Of a DNA stretch of 5,794 nucleotides, positions 5,194 to 5,794 are shown piece after piece (the first letter of the stretch is position 1; each line of letters starts with the position of its first letter). A program made the translations under genes and the position numbers. The notes under the pieces are model-generated. The model made no database searches and had not been told where the DNA came from. It saw only the letters and a list, made by a program, of their open reading frames with translations. The DNA comes from Nitrososphaerota archaeon (GTDB taxonomy: Archaea; Thermoproteota; Nitrososphaeria; Nitrososphaerales; CADDZS01). The stretch spans positions 1-5,794 of the forward strand of contig JAPCJU010000088.1 in the NCBI GenBank assembly GCA_027886795.1, written 5' to 3'.

Positions 5194-5794
5194 TTAGGTT
5201 TTGTTAAGTGTATGGTTTTTGCCTAGCAGGATGCTCTCAAGGTCGGTAGGAGTTCTAGCAGAGGAAAGCCAATCGACTACGCCAGACAACCCCTTTCTCC
5301 TTCCTTTAATGATATCTAACATCCTCTTAGCTTCGGATTTCGGATTCCTTATCCGCGACATATCCACTTCCGCTATTTTCCTCAGGTCGTATTCCTGAAG
5401 GCATTTACCCATGATTATCCCTAAGGCTTCGGCCTCAATATTCTCTAGGATCTTGCGTTCTGAATACCCTCTAGACTCGTACCTCTTTCTCAACTCGTGA
5501 GGAGAACATCTCAGGACATAGATTAGATCAAGATCTCGATTTGGGATCACATAAGGAAGCAGATGTCCAGATACGATCCTGTCTTTCGTATCAATACGAC
5601 CTCTAAGGCTTTTAATATCCACCAAGAAATCCTCTCCCTTCCATTTTCCGAAGCCACGATCAATTGCAAAGTCATTGATTGAAAAAAATTTAAGGTTTAG
5701 AAGCTTGGCAAGGATAATTCCCACTGATTTTTTTCCAGTCGCGGGAGAGCCTGTAATTCCGATGCGAGATGGTAAATGATCAAAATCCTTAGAG
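5194..5794 (-). CDS. AK6-type (Fap7/Hcg-like) P-loop NMP kinase, 5' end outside window
   Basis: The frame is open to the right edge with no ATG, GTG or TTG before the P-loop, so the gene is cut at its 5' end; 199 residues are visible. A GTG at 5724 falls after the P-loop and cannot be the start. In visible numbering, IGITGSPATGKKS (11-23) is strand plus Walker A, SGHLLPY (75-81) corresponds to the AK6 GHL motif, YVLRCSP (92-98) is a core strand, and RGYSERKILENIEAEALGII (108-127) is the hallmark lid/helix of the AK6 family. AK6/Fap7 proteins bind and turn over adenine nucleotides and act with uS11 in maturing the small-subunit rRNA 3' end. At least ten residues precede the P-loop strand, longer than the usual start right before it. 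The C-terminal part (about 150-199) also looks longer than the core family. Last visible upstream gene of the leftward series. Confidence 0.88.
   Translation of the reverse strand, partial: SKDFDHLPSRIGITGSPATGKKSVGIILAKLLNLKFFSINDFAIDRGFGKWKGEDFLVDIKSLRGRIDTKDRIVSGHLLPYVIPNRDLDLIYVLRCSPHELRKRYESRGYSERKILENIEAEALGIIMGKCLQEYDLRKIAEVDMSRIRNPKSEAKRMLDIIKGRRKGLSGVVDWLSSARTPTDLESILLGKNHTLNKT

Overview
The window looks archaeal. It encodes an archaeal-length adenylosuccinate synthetase, a DUF373 membrane protein, a COG1340-type coiled-coil protein and an AK6-type (Fap7-like) kinase, and several genes have GGTGA-type Shine-Dalgarno sites. The gene families, a L22e-like protein and frequent TTG starts suggest the TACK/Nitrososphaerota side of Archaea. 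That placement is a guess from gene content; the domain is much safer than the phylum. I saw no mobile element, CRISPR array, tRNA or rRNA.

Layout. Positions 1-185 are mostly non-coding, with a possible leftward gene running off the left edge and a GTTTAAAC palindrome between it and the next gene. Positions 186-632 (+) hold an unrecognised, mostly helical 148-residue protein. Everything else reads leftward as a compact series. From right to left: an AK6-type kinase cut by the right edge (5794-5194), a coiled-coil protein (5131-4253), a DUF373 membrane protein (4239-3010), a 54-residue protein whose start overlaps the DUF373 stop as ATGA (3013-2849), a cis-prenyltransferase (2807-2028), purA (1963-941), and a 102-residue protein resembling eukaryotic ribosomal protein L22e (954-646), which overlaps the end of purA by 14 bases. 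Intergenic distances in this series are 62, 13, -4, 41, 64 and -14 bases, so co-transcription of most or all of it is plausible. The plus-strand gene meets the series tail to tail, with 13 bases between the stops.

The contents point to growth-linked housekeeping: ribosome assembly (AK6 family), a candidate ribosomal protein (L22e-like), lipid-carrier synthesis for glycosylation (cis-prenyltransferase) and AMP synthesis (PurA). The most interesting points are the L22e-like gene coupled to purA, and the short ATGA-linked ORF, whose C-terminal half resembles the KEOPS subunit Pcc1 while the central part of that fold is missing. There is no sign of a new defence or mobile system.
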